A DNA stretch of 54,539 bases from Bacteroides_E sp964528875 (GTDB taxonomy: Bacteria > Bacteroidota > Bacteroidia > Bacteroidales > Bacteroidaceae): the NCBI GenBank assembly GCA_964528875.1, contig CAZGUI010000010.1, positions 1 to 54,539 on the forward strand, written 5' to 3'. This document shows positions 26,493 to 34,214 of this stretch, piece after piece; position 1 is the stretch's first letter, and each line of letters starts with the position of its first letter. A program made the translations under genes and the position numbers. Below the pieces are notes generated by a model. The model saw only the letters and a program-made list of their open reading frames with translations, ran no database searches and was not told the DNA's origin.

Positions 26493-26495
26493 GTT

Positions 26496-26855
26496 ATAAA
26501 AAAGAAAGAGACATAAGGGCAATATATTATTGTGTTTTTTCTTCGTTTTCTATATTACAAACAGGGGTTCAATTAATCTTTTTTCTTGGTATGCAATAAA
26601 ATAAGGCAATAATTCCGTGTATTTAAGTATTTGATTATTAATTGTATAATGAAAGATTGCCTTATGATTTGCTTTGATGAAGTTGCTGTTTTTTATGTAC
26701 AGAATATGATATCCGAGTTTCCCAAGATAGTGTCTTGCAATCACTTTGTCGACTCTACATCGATTGAGTTTGTAAAAACAAGCGTATGAGCGGCAGCAAA
26801 GTCTTTACAGGGTTGACTGCAACAGATAAATCTACAATCAAGAGTTGTTTTTGTT
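26496..26855. other. Intergenic stretch between GH28 and the transposase remnant; no gene recognised
   Basis: No convincing gene is present. A perfect 10-bp inverted repeat, ATAAGGCAAT at 26601-26610 and ATTGCCTTAT at 26656-26665, encloses a 45-nt AT-rich loop. Minus-strand frames here (to about 26744 and 26741-27004) are short, lack family resemblance and probably include decayed insertion sequence downstream of the truncated transposase. Confidence 0.5.
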
Positions 26856-27014
26856 TCATCTGATAACTGTAGCATTCCCTTGAATACCATATTTCTTCTG
26901 TGCACTGGTAACAGAAAGTTCGCCTCGTTCAACTTTATCCACAATGGATAACTTAAAGGACATACTATAATCCTTTTGTGTACGCTTGACGTACTGATTA
27001 TCAATAGCTTTCAT
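26856..27014 (-). pseudogene. Truncated IS3-type transposase OrfA (helix-turn-helix) remnant
   Basis: From an ATG at 27014 the frame reads about 52 residues, including RTQKDYSMSFKLSIVDKVE and GELSVTSAQKKYGIQGNATV, the N-terminal helix-turn-helix pattern of IS3-family OrfA proteins common in Bacteroidales. A complete OrfA would continue with a segment such as LNWLRKYG and a leucine-zipper region; here it ends within two codons after NATV. The downstream minus-strand sequence has no intact OrfB. Terminal inverted repeats and target duplications were not found. It is an old, internally deleted copy lying between the GH28 gene and susD. Confidence 0.75.
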
Positions 27015-27060
27015 AACATTACTTTTTTTATGTAACGCTATACTAGGACGAGACATCGCA

Positions 27061-27107
27061 GTATAAAAAAAGAGGTATCTCAATTATGAGACACCTCCTT
27101 TTTATAC
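27061..27107 (-). terminator. Terminator of the SusC-SusD operon
   Basis: A long hairpin: GTATAAAAA with GAGGTATCTCA on one side, and TGAGACACCTC with TTTTTATAC on the other (one mismatch, A/T arms). It lies about 20 bp after the SusD stop. It ends the minus-strand transcript and shields the IS remnant. Confidence 0.85.
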
Positions 27108-27127
27108 GTAAAATTATGACCTAGAAA

Positions 27128-28948
27128 TTAATAATATCCAGGATTTTGATCTTCAAATGATAATCCTTCATTAATTTCAATAGCATCTAAAGGTATTGGA
27201 CGATAGGTTTTAGCTCCTATTGGGTCTTTGCCAAGTAATCCTGAAGTATAATCATAATTATATTTATAGAACATTGTTGAAAGCATTTTTGTCCTTCTTA
27301 ACTCTGGCCATCTTCCACAATATTGTCCCATTAATTCTTTTGCACTTTCTTTAAGATAAACTTCAAGAGCTTCTTTCTGATTGTTTGGTAAACTGCAAGC
27401 TAAAGTTGAGCCACTTTTACTGTTCCCAGGTCTTTGCAACACCTTATTAATATATTGCTCAGCTTCAGAATAACTCTCATCTCCAATGCATGCTTCTGCA
27501 TAGAGTAACATTGTTTCAGAAAGTGAAGCTAATACAATATCTCTATAACTTTGACGAGTATGGAAATTAACCAGCTTAGACATATCAAATTTTTTGATTC
27601 CAGGTTGAGCAAAATCATTATTGTATGCTGTTCTCCAATAAGTCTCGTTCACAAGAGGTTGCGAACTATGTTCAATAAAAGGATAAACAACTAAATAGTT
27701 CTTACCTTGTTTATCTAGTGCATTAATAGGATCAACATTGAAATAATCGGGAACCCATTTTTTTATAAATTCTTTAACACCAGGGATAAGTTGACCATTT
27801 TCATCATTCATTGATGTTCTTACAAACTGCCCATTTTTTTCCCCATTAGTTAGTTTCAAGTAGTCATTAAACATCTCTTCAGCTTTGTCCCAAGCTCTTG
27901 GAAAAACTGCTGTAATTGCATTTTTCCCTGGAATATTTCTTTCATTATTATAATAGTCATAATAATACTCCCAAAGAGTTAGCATGAAAGTAGCTTCATA
28001 TCTAGCATCATCTTTATCAAACCAAGAGTGAACAGACCAGGATGCACAGAAATCTCCACTCATATATTTATGATTTCTTTCTGTACCACCTAAATATGGT
28101 CCAAATAATGCCTCTTGATTATTTCCACTTGTTGTATTTGGTAACGATTTATCGCTATATTGAATTGCGAATATAACCTCATCGTTATTTTCATTAGAAG
28201 GACTCCATAAATTTTCCATTGTATATTTTAAGTCTCCTCTACTATTCATAACAGCTTGAGCGTACTCTTTAGCTTTTTTGAAATCTCCTTTGTCTCCTAA
28301 ATCCCAACCACGAGTTAAATATACTTTAGCCAAGTAGTGATTTACAATATCTTTACAGATAGAACCATCGTTTTTTGTTTGTGATAATGATCCGCTTAAT
28401 GCATTATTGAGTTTTTCAATAACAAAAGTGTAAGATTCGTCCAAACTAGAGCGAGGCATATTTATTCTAGTCTCTTTTGTGTAGGCATCATTAAGTACAA
28501 TACCTCCAAACTGCTCAATTAATATGAAATGGTAGAAACCCAGCAGGAAATTATATTCTGCTAAATATAAAGCTTTATCTTCCTCTGAAATATCGGCTAT
28601 ATCCAAATAGTAAATAGCTGTATTTACTTGCTGTATAGCATTGTAGCAGTTTTTATAGAATGTTGTAACATCTCCATTTTCATGATTTAAGTTTGTATAA
28701 TCATAAATGCCATTAGCATTCATCCCTCTTGGCATTTGAAATACATCCGTTCCGGCAAATAGTATTAAAGGACCTTCTTGAAAAACATTTCTTAAAGTAC
28801 TATAAGCATTTACTCGTAAAGTCTGATAACCTTCTTTGGTTTTGTATAAGTCATCATTATTTATTCCAGCCTTGTTTTTTTCCTCCAAGAAGCTACTGCA
28901 ACTGGATAATAGGATAAAAACAGCTAGTATGTTAAATATTTTTTTCAT
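27128..28948 (-). CDS. SusD-like outer-membrane glycan-binding lipoprotein
   Basis: A 606-residue lipoprotein (LLSSC, Cys17) of the SusD/RagB group. The N-terminal part has TPR-like helices; the C-terminal part contains ELMGQYCGRWPELRRTKML and ends with the FEDQNPGY element typical of SusD proteins. It lies 11 bp after the SusC-like gene, the invariant pairing. Together they capture and import oligosaccharides across the outer membrane; here arabinan or pectic arabino-oligosaccharides are the likely ligand by context. No surface glycan-binding protein gene follows; the terminator comes directly after. Confidence 0.94.
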   Translation of the reverse strand: MKKIFNILAVFILLSSCSSFLEEKNKAGINNDDLYKTKEGYQTLRVNAYSTLRNVFQEGPLILFAGTDVFQMPRGMNANGIYDYTNLNHENGDVTTFYKNCYNAIQQVNTAIYYLDIADISEEDKALYLAEYNFLLGFYHFILIEQFGGIVLNDAYTKETRINMPRSSLDESYTFVIEKLNNALSGSLSQTKNDGSICKDIVNHYLAKVYLTRGWDLGDKGDFKKAKEYAQAVMNSRGDLKYTMENLWSPSNENNDEVIFAIQYSDKSLPNTTSGNNQEALFGPYLGGTERNHKYMSGDFCASWSVHSWFDKDDARYEATFMLTLWEYYYDYYNNERNIPGKNAITAVFPRAWDKAEEMFNDYLKLTNGEKNGQFVRTSMNDENGQLIPGVKEFIKKWVPDYFNVDPINALDKQGKNYLVVYPFIEHSSQPLVNETYWRTAYNNDFAQPGIKKFDMSKLVNFHTRQSYRDIVLASLSETMLLYAEACIGDESYSEAEQYINKVLQRPGNSKSGSTLACSLPNNQKEALEVYLKESAKELMGQYCGRWPELRRTKMLSTMFYKYNYDYTSGLLGKDPIGAKTYRPIPLDAIEINEGLSFEDQNPGYY

Positions 28949-28959
28949 AATCTTTTAAT

Positions 28960-31900
28960 TTAGAATTTTAAGTTTACGCCTACCTGATAAGTTACCGATG
29001 ATGGTCCATTACCATTTTGTAATGATGTCGTAGCATATTCTGGGTCCCAACCTCCATAACTAGAGAATGTAAAGGGGTTTAAGATATTTAAATAAATACG
29101 TGCATGCGATAAAAATGCTTTTTGACTTAATCTTTTAGGTAATGTATAACCTAAAGTAATATTTCGAACTTTTACAAAAGAAGTTTTTTGGTATGAACCG
29201 TTCTTTCCATAAAAATCACCAGTCATTCCAGCCACCGGATATTTAGCATTTACATTTTCTGTAGAAGTACCCCAAGTTGCCCAATGATTACCTTTATCAT
29301 CAGTAGTGAATGGTTGATTCCAATCAAAACGAGGAACTCCATCAGGAACATAATAATCAAAATTAACTTTAGGTCTTCCACGTTGTGTATTTGCAGCACC
29401 ATTAAACTCTTCTGAAAAACGGTCGTTAACGAAAGAACCTTGACGAGTATAAATATTAAAAGAAAAATCCCAATCCTTATATCTTAAAGTGGAGTTAATA
29501 CTACCTGTCCATCGTGGATCAACTTGTCCAAGTATAACCTGATCTTCAACTGTAATTTTCCCATCGTTATTTGTATCAATTACTTTAGGATATCCCGGTT
29601 GTTTTGCTCCCATTTTATCTCTTGTATCCTGAGACATAGCTTCCCATTCAGCTTTACTATAAACTCCATCTACTTTATAGTCATAAATAACATTGATAGG
29701 TCTTCCTATGAACCAAGAAGAAGCAATTACATCTTCTTTTTTCCCGAATAGATTTTTTATTGAGTTTTTATTATATGCAAATGTGAAAGTTGTTGTCCAC
29801 TCCCAATCTTTGGTTGAAATATTGGTCGTGTTTAACATAAACTCAATACCTCGGTTATTTACAGAACCAACATTGTCAGTCATACTTGAAACTCCTGATT
29901 CCAGGGCTAGCATACGTTGCATAAGTAAACCGTCAGATAATTTATCATATAAATCAATAGAACCTGTTATTCTGTTCGATAAGAATCCAAAGTCCACACC
30001 AAAGTTCCATTCTCTGGTTTTTTCCCAGGTTAAAGCTCTGTTTACAGGTGAACCTGTAGCAAATCCTGTTACTGGTGATCCATTAAAGTCATAATAAACA
30101 CTACTACTTGTATTTGGAGAAAAGATTGTTGAGTATGCATCAATATTATTGTTTCCTGAATAACCAAAACTTAGACGCCACTTAATGTTATTTATCCATT
30201 CGGTTGATTGCATGAAATTTTCTTCAGACATTCTCCATGCTAATGCTAATGATGGGAAAGCTTTCCATTTATCTGCAAGTTTAGAGCTACCATCATATCT
30301 AACGGTTCCTGTAGCTAGATACTTGCCTTTATAATCATAATTAACGCGAGCAGCATAAGATATCATGGAAATTTGAGAATATCCACTTGAACTGTTACCT
30401 GGTTTTATGGTTCCGTTAAACAGATTATACCATTTAGAGTCGTAAGGAAAGTCCTCAGCAAATACTTTTAAAGACTCGGTTTCATTTTTCAAAAATGAAT
30501 TGATCAAAGTAACATTTAATCGATGTGATTCTTTAAATGTTTTATTGTAAGTTATTACGTTATCCCAAGTCCAATCAAAGTTTTCTGTATTGTTTGATTG
30601 CGCTTGATTTTTTGATCGATTCGCATTTTTCTCTCTATAAAATCCTTCTCTTAATCTTCTAAAACGAGGAGAGAAAGTGGTTTTTAGTGATAAGCCATCA
30701 ATAGGCTTTACTTCTAAATAAAAGCTTCCAAGAATATCAAAACGACGAGACTCGTTTGAACCTGAAGCGATTTCAATTAATGGGTTAGCTGCACTAGTAA
30801 AGTTTCCATCTCCATTTATTTCAGCTTTAATTCCCGGTTGTTCAATTAATTCTCCATTCTCTCTGTACGCTTTTAATACATTAGGAATTCTCATTAAATC
30901 TCTGTAACCATATTCTGATCCGGTATTTATAATTTGATGAGACATACTAACATCTAACCCTGTGGAAAAATATTTATTCGGTTTGTGATTAACAGATCCT
31001 TTTAAGCTGTATTTATCTAATTCTTCTAAAAGAAAGTTCCCCTCTTCCGTTTGATAACCAAAACCAATATTGTAAGAGATATCTTTAGCCATACCTGATA
31101 TGGAAAGGAAATGATTTTGTTGAGATCCGTTTTGAGTTCCTAAATTGAGCCAGTCTGTATAATCTTCGTTATAAAGAGAGTTGTGAACAATTGAAGAGTT
31201 TTGTGTAACCGCATTTTGATTTGAACTAGTCAACTCATAGGCTTGATTATTTCCATTCCATCCGTAATAACGAGAAGCTCTATAATCTATCCATTCACGT
31301 CCATCCATAAAGTCAGGAGTTCTTGCTATTTTACGTACGCCATAAAATCCATCATAAGATATACTAAGCTTCGATTTTGCAGAAGAAGCACCTTTAGTTT
31401 GAACTATAACAACTCCGTTTGAACCTCTAGATCCGTAAATTGCAGTTGAGGAAGCATCTTTTAGCACATCAATGCGTTCGATGTCAGAAGGATTTAAGAA
31501 ATCTATATCACTAGTTATGATTCCATCAACCACATATAGAGGTTTACCTCCAGCTAATGAGTTTTGACCTCGAATTTGAACTTCAAAGGAGCTACCAGGC
31601 CTTGTAGAGTTTGTTGTAATGTCTACACCAGGAGAAGCTCCTTGTAATGCAGCCATTGGAGAGGTTGTTCCTACAGATGCTATTCTTTCTGATGAAACAC
31701 TCGCTATTGATCCTGTTAAATCGCTTTTCTTTTGTACACCATAACCAACAACAACAACTTCTTCTAAGGTTTGTTGGTCATCTTTTAATACAACGTTTAT
31801 TTCACTTCTATCTGCTACAAGTATTTCTTGAGTTTCATACCCTATATATGAAATAACCAAAGTAGCATTTTTATCTACGTTTTGTAGTGTGTAGAATCCA

Positions 31901-32073
31901 TCAATATTTGTAATAGAACCATTTAATGTTCCTTTAACTAAAACATTGACTCCAATCATTGGCTCTCCTGTTTGATCTTTTATTGAGCCTGTAATAGTTT
32001 TATTTTGTGCATATAGATTAATACACAAAAAAAAGCTAAGTAATAAAGGCAATTGCCTAATTAGTTTACTCAT
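28960..32073 (-). CDS. SusC-like TonB-dependent outer-membrane transporter
   Basis: A 1037-residue receptor with a signal peptide (ending NLYAQ, about residue 23), an N-terminal carboxypeptidase-D-regulatory-like domain (about 25-105, with GEPMIGVNVLVKG), a TonB-box-like EVVVVGYG segment near 105, the plug (about 115-225, with QIRGQNSLAGGKPLYVVDG and IYGSRGSNGVVIV), and a beta-barrel ending in aromatic Phe (VGVNLKF). These are the SusC hallmarks. No N-terminal sigma/anti-sigma interaction domain is seen, so ECF-type control is unlikely. The HTCS or other sensor that would usually control such a pair is not in this window. Confidence 0.96.
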   Translation of the reverse strand: MSKLIRQLPLLLSFFLCINLYAQNKTITGSIKDQTGEPMIGVNVLVKGTLNGSITNIDGFYTLQNVDKNATLVISYIGYETQEILVADRSEINVVLKDDQQTLEEVVVVGYGVQKKSDLTGSIASVSSERIASVGTTSPMAALQGASPGVDITTNSTRPGSSFEVQIRGQNSLAGGKPLYVVDGIITSDIDFLNPSDIERIDVLKDASSTAIYGSRGSNGVVIVQTKGASSAKSKLSISYDGFYGVRKIARTPDFMDGREWIDYRASRYYGWNGNNQAYELTSSNQNAVTQNSSIVHNSLYNEDYTDWLNLGTQNGSQQNHFLSISGMAKDISYNIGFGYQTEEGNFLLEELDKYSLKGSVNHKPNKYFSTGLDVSMSHQIINTGSEYGYRDLMRIPNVLKAYRENGELIEQPGIKAEINGDGNFTSAANPLIEIASGSNESRRFDILGSFYLEVKPIDGLSLKTTFSPRFRRLREGFYREKNANRSKNQAQSNNTENFDWTWDNVITYNKTFKESHRLNVTLINSFLKNETESLKVFAEDFPYDSKWYNLFNGTIKPGNSSSGYSQISMISYAARVNYDYKGKYLATGTVRYDGSSKLADKWKAFPSLALAWRMSEENFMQSTEWINNIKWRLSFGYSGNNNIDAYSTIFSPNTSSSVYYDFNGSPVTGFATGSPVNRALTWEKTREWNFGVDFGFLSNRITGSIDLYDKLSDGLLMQRMLALESGVSSMTDNVGSVNNRGIEFMLNTTNISTKDWEWTTTFTFAYNKNSIKNLFGKKEDVIASSWFIGRPINVIYDYKVDGVYSKAEWEAMSQDTRDKMGAKQPGYPKVIDTNNDGKITVEDQVILGQVDPRWTGSINSTLRYKDWDFSFNIYTRQGSFVNDRFSEEFNGAANTQRGRPKVNFDYYVPDGVPRFDWNQPFTTDDKGNHWATWGTSTENVNAKYPVAGMTGDFYGKNGSYQKTSFVKVRNITLGYTLPKRLSQKAFLSHARIYLNILNPFTFSSYGGWDPEYATTSLQNGNGPSSVTYQVGVNLKF

Positions 32074-32386
32074 AGTTTTTGTTTTTGTAAAATTAACAAA
32101 TTGAAAATTATTTTCACACTACAATTGTACGAATAATTGTTTGTTTCTTAGGTGGAAAAATTGATATAAACAGGTGTTTTTATTGTTCTATTATGTTATG
32201 TAAGTGCCAATATCTAATTATATGTTTTCTGTTGGGTAAGAATAGTGCAGAAGGAGTGGCATATTGTTAGAGTGTTGGTGTTGACCTTTAATGTTTATTC
32301 TTTCTCTTTCAATTGCAACTAATCCTTAGGTGTTTATTTTCTCACTTTTCTTTTAAAACTTTTTAATTACAAAATCCTTACATAAG
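32074..32386. other. Upstream region of the SusC-like gene; no gene seen
   Basis: About 310 bp of AT-rich sequence between the SusC-like start and the yccF promoter. No exact TAnnTTTG box on the minus strand was found. A spaced dyad, ACAATT-N8-AATTGT at 32121-32140, could be an operator but lacks support. Confidence 0.4.
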
Positions 32387-32417
32387 TTTGCGTATTAGCT
32401 GCAACTCCTTATTTTTG
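32387..32417 (+). promoter_or_regulatory. Bacteroidetes-type promoter of yccF
   Basis: TTTG at 32387-32390, a 19-bp spacer and TATTTTTG at 32410-32417 match the full consensus. The leader before yccF would be about 67 nt. Confidence 0.7.
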
Positions 32418-32489
32418 CTAACTAATTCTTTTCTATAATATAAACAGAAAGATAAGTGATGAATTTAGTTTGAACAAACTAAGAATAAA

Positions 32490-32858
32490 ATGAAAACATT
32501 AGGAAATATAATTTGGATTATCTGTGGAGGTTTTATGATTGCATTGGAATACTTCACTGCTGGATTTCTTTTGATGCTTACAATCATTGGAATACCGTTC
32601 GGATTACAATCTTTTAAGTTAGGAATTATGGCTTTATGGCCTTTTGGATCAAAGGTTGTTCCTTCGGCTAGTAGCTCCGGTTGTATTAGCTTTTTAATGA
32701 ATATTATCTGGTTATTTATTGGTGGAATCCCCATTACTTTAACTCATATCTTTTGGGGTATTATACTTTCCATAACTATTATAGGACTTCCGTTTGGCAA
32801 ACAACATTTTAAGATGGTTCCTCTGGCGTTTTGTCCCTTTGGGAAACAAGTAATATAA
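32490..32858 (+). CDS. yccF: YccF-family inner-membrane protein
   Basis: A 122-residue membrane protein built from two similar halves. Each has a hydrophobic segment followed by a matching signature: TIIGIPFGLQSFK (31-43) with LWPFG, and TIIGLPFGKQHFK (96-108) with FCPFG. This duplicated pattern defines the YccF (DUF307) family, which lacks a known biochemical function. It has its own promoter and is unrelated to the arabinan system. Confidence 0.88.
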   Translation: MKTLGNIIWIICGGFMIALEYFTAGFLLMLTIIGIPFGLQSFKLGIMALWPFGSKVVPSASSSGCISFLMNIIWLFIGGIPITLTHIFWGIILSITIIGLPFGKQHFKMVPLAFCPFGKQVI

Positions 32859-33025
32859 TTCTAAACTAATAAGTTAGTTTAGAAAGGATAATTTTAAATG
32901 ATTGGAAGAAGTGAAATTTTGTGTTTTTATTCTTCTTTAATAGTTCTTGATGGTTTTTTCTAATCCTTTTGGATTCAATAGTGTTTATCTATTAGAGATA
33001 GATACAAACATATAAAAAAAGAGGT

Positions 33026-33697
33026 ATGAATAATAATATATTGGTATTTAATGACATTCAAAATTCAGAAGAGATAAGAGCTTATATTAAACAAGCTGAT
33101 ATCTCTTTGGCTGCTTTAGGTTTAACCGAACATAGTTTTGCTCACGTTACAAAATGTGCAGAAGTAGCAGGTAAGCTTTTATACGATCTGGGATATGACG
33201 AACGAAAAGTAGAGTTAGCGAAGATTGCTGCATATATGCATGATATTGGTAATGTCATTAATCGTGTGGATCATGCACAGAGTGGGGCTCTTATGGCTTT
33301 TAGAATTTTGGATAACATGGGGATGCCTTACGAAGAAACAGCAATGATTGTTAATGCTATTGGTAATCACGATGAAGCCGCTGCATTTCCTGTGAATGCA
33401 ATTGCTGCTGCAGTTATTTTAGCTGATAAAACGGATGTACGCCGTAGCAGAGTAAGAAATAAGGAAACTATCCTTTCAGATATACACGATAGAGTGAATT
33501 ACGCAGTTAAAAAATCGGATTTGAATCTGGATAAAGAGAAGAAAACTATAACGCTTCATTTGGATATTGATCATACTATTAGTTCGGTGATGGACTACTT
33601 TGAAATCTTTATGCAACGTATGTTATTGTGTAGAAAAGCTGCAGACTTCTTTGGCTATAGTTTTAAGCTAAATATCAATGGTGCTGATCAGGGCTAA
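33026..33697 (+). CDS. HD-domain phosphohydrolase-like protein
   Basis: A 223-residue HD-superfamily protein. Metal ligands fit His40 (HSFAHV), the His72-Asp73 pair (AYMHDIGNV) and His115-Asp116 (IGNHDEA), followed by ILADKTDVRRSRVR (about 130-143). HD proteins cleave phosphoesters, often of nucleotides. The C-terminal 60 residues are not recognised. An AGAGG sequence lies directly before the ATG. Its substrate is unknown, and neighbours give no hint. It is followed by a terminator. Confidence 0.75.
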   Translation: MNNNILVFNDIQNSEEIRAYIKQADISLAALGLTEHSFAHVTKCAEVAGKLLYDLGYDERKVELAKIAAYMHDIGNVINRVDHAQSGALMAFRILDNMGMPYEETAMIVNAIGNHDEAAAFPVNAIAAAVILADKTDVRRSRVRNKETILSDIHDRVNYAVKKSDLNLDKEKKTITLHLDIDHTISSVMDYFEIFMQRMLLCRKAADFFGYSFKLNINGADQG

Positions 33698-33725
33698 AGT
33701 CTTTCCTCTATTTGATTGCTGATGA

Positions 33726-33767
33726 ATAAATATTTAAATAAAGGGTTTGTCCCTTTTAATATTTATA
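33726..33767 (+). terminator. Terminator after the HD-domain gene
   Basis: AAAGGG-TTTGT-CCCTTT forms a short GC stem flanked by A/T arms (TAAATATTTAAAT and TTAATATTTA) that can extend it. It lies about 30 bp past the stop codon. Confidence 0.55.
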
Positions 33768-33812
33768 CATTTGCTTCTATCTTGTTCAGGGTCAATAGAA
33801 AGCTGTTTTTAG

Positions 33813-33892
33813 TCGGTCCTAGACCTAAGGTCCTTCGGTCCTAGACCAAGTGCTCTTCAGTCCTAGACCGATACCCTTTCGGTCTTAGACCC
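33813..33892. repeat. 22-bp phased quasi-palindromic repeat array, locus 2 (4 units)
   Basis: Four units start at 33813, 33835, 33857 and 33879, exactly 22 bp apart: TCGGTCCTAGACCT, TCGGTCCTAGACCA, TCAGTCCTAGACCG and TCGGTCTTAGACCC. Spacers of 8 bp differ (AAGGTCCT, AGTGCTCT, ATACCCTT). The orientation is the reverse complement of locus 1. It lies in a 517-bp gap between two plus-strand genes, 46 bp after a terminator and about 290 bp before the next -7 box. From 33893 to 34183 no further element was recognised. Confidence 0.9.
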
Positions 33893-34183
33893 AATAAATA
33901 AAAAAAACAGATCAATATATTTTTCTTCAAAAAGGAATATTTATCCACTACTTTGTTTTGTTATTATCTTCTGTAAAAAACTTCCCTGATCCCTAGGGGT
34001 GAAGTCATTCCTCTATTAGATACTTGTCTCTATTGATCAGGATAGGTTTTCTTTAATGATAAAGACACTTCTTTGTTTTATAAGAAGCTTCTTGTTTTCA
34101 ATCTCATTTTATTATTCTTAAGTATCTCCTTTTTCTTGTTTTACTTTTCATTGAATTGAGAGTATAACTCTATTCATATTTTG

Positions 34184-34191
34184 TATATTTG
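34184..34191 (+). promoter_or_regulatory. -7 box of the C26-M19 fusion gene
   Basis: TATATTTG is an exact TAnnTTTG match, 23 bp before the start codon. The -33 element is weak. It would drive the two-gene operon with the SpmAB-like membrane protein. Confidence 0.55.
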
Positions 34192-34214
34192 TTTCTTATA
34201 TTTTAGAAAAAGAG

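Larger units (their letters stand above)
33684..34022 (+). repeat. Imperfect direct repeat bracketing the second 22-bp array
   Basis: A segment at 33684-33720, spanning the last codons of the HD-domain gene (CTGATC then AAGTC-TTTCCTCTATT-TGAT), is echoed at 33986-34022 (CTGATC then AAGTC-ATTCCTCTATT-AGAT). The copies are about 300 bp apart and enclose the terminator and the repeat array. This may be an old duplication; only about 25 positions match well. Confidence 0.45.

Noticed and set aside
26550..26744. A 64-residue minus-strand frame next to the IS remnant
   Set aside because: GTG start, no recognisable family, and it spans a 10-bp inverted repeat; more likely decayed sequence.
30016..30094. 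Plus-strand frames within the SusC-like gene (for example 29693-30094)
   Set aside because: They are antisense shadows of a clear TonB-dependent transporter and show no domain.
33813..33892. The 22-bp arrays as a CRISPR
   Set aside because: Units are short and degenerate, spacers are only 8 bp and partly similar, orientation is mixed at one locus, and no cas genes are present.
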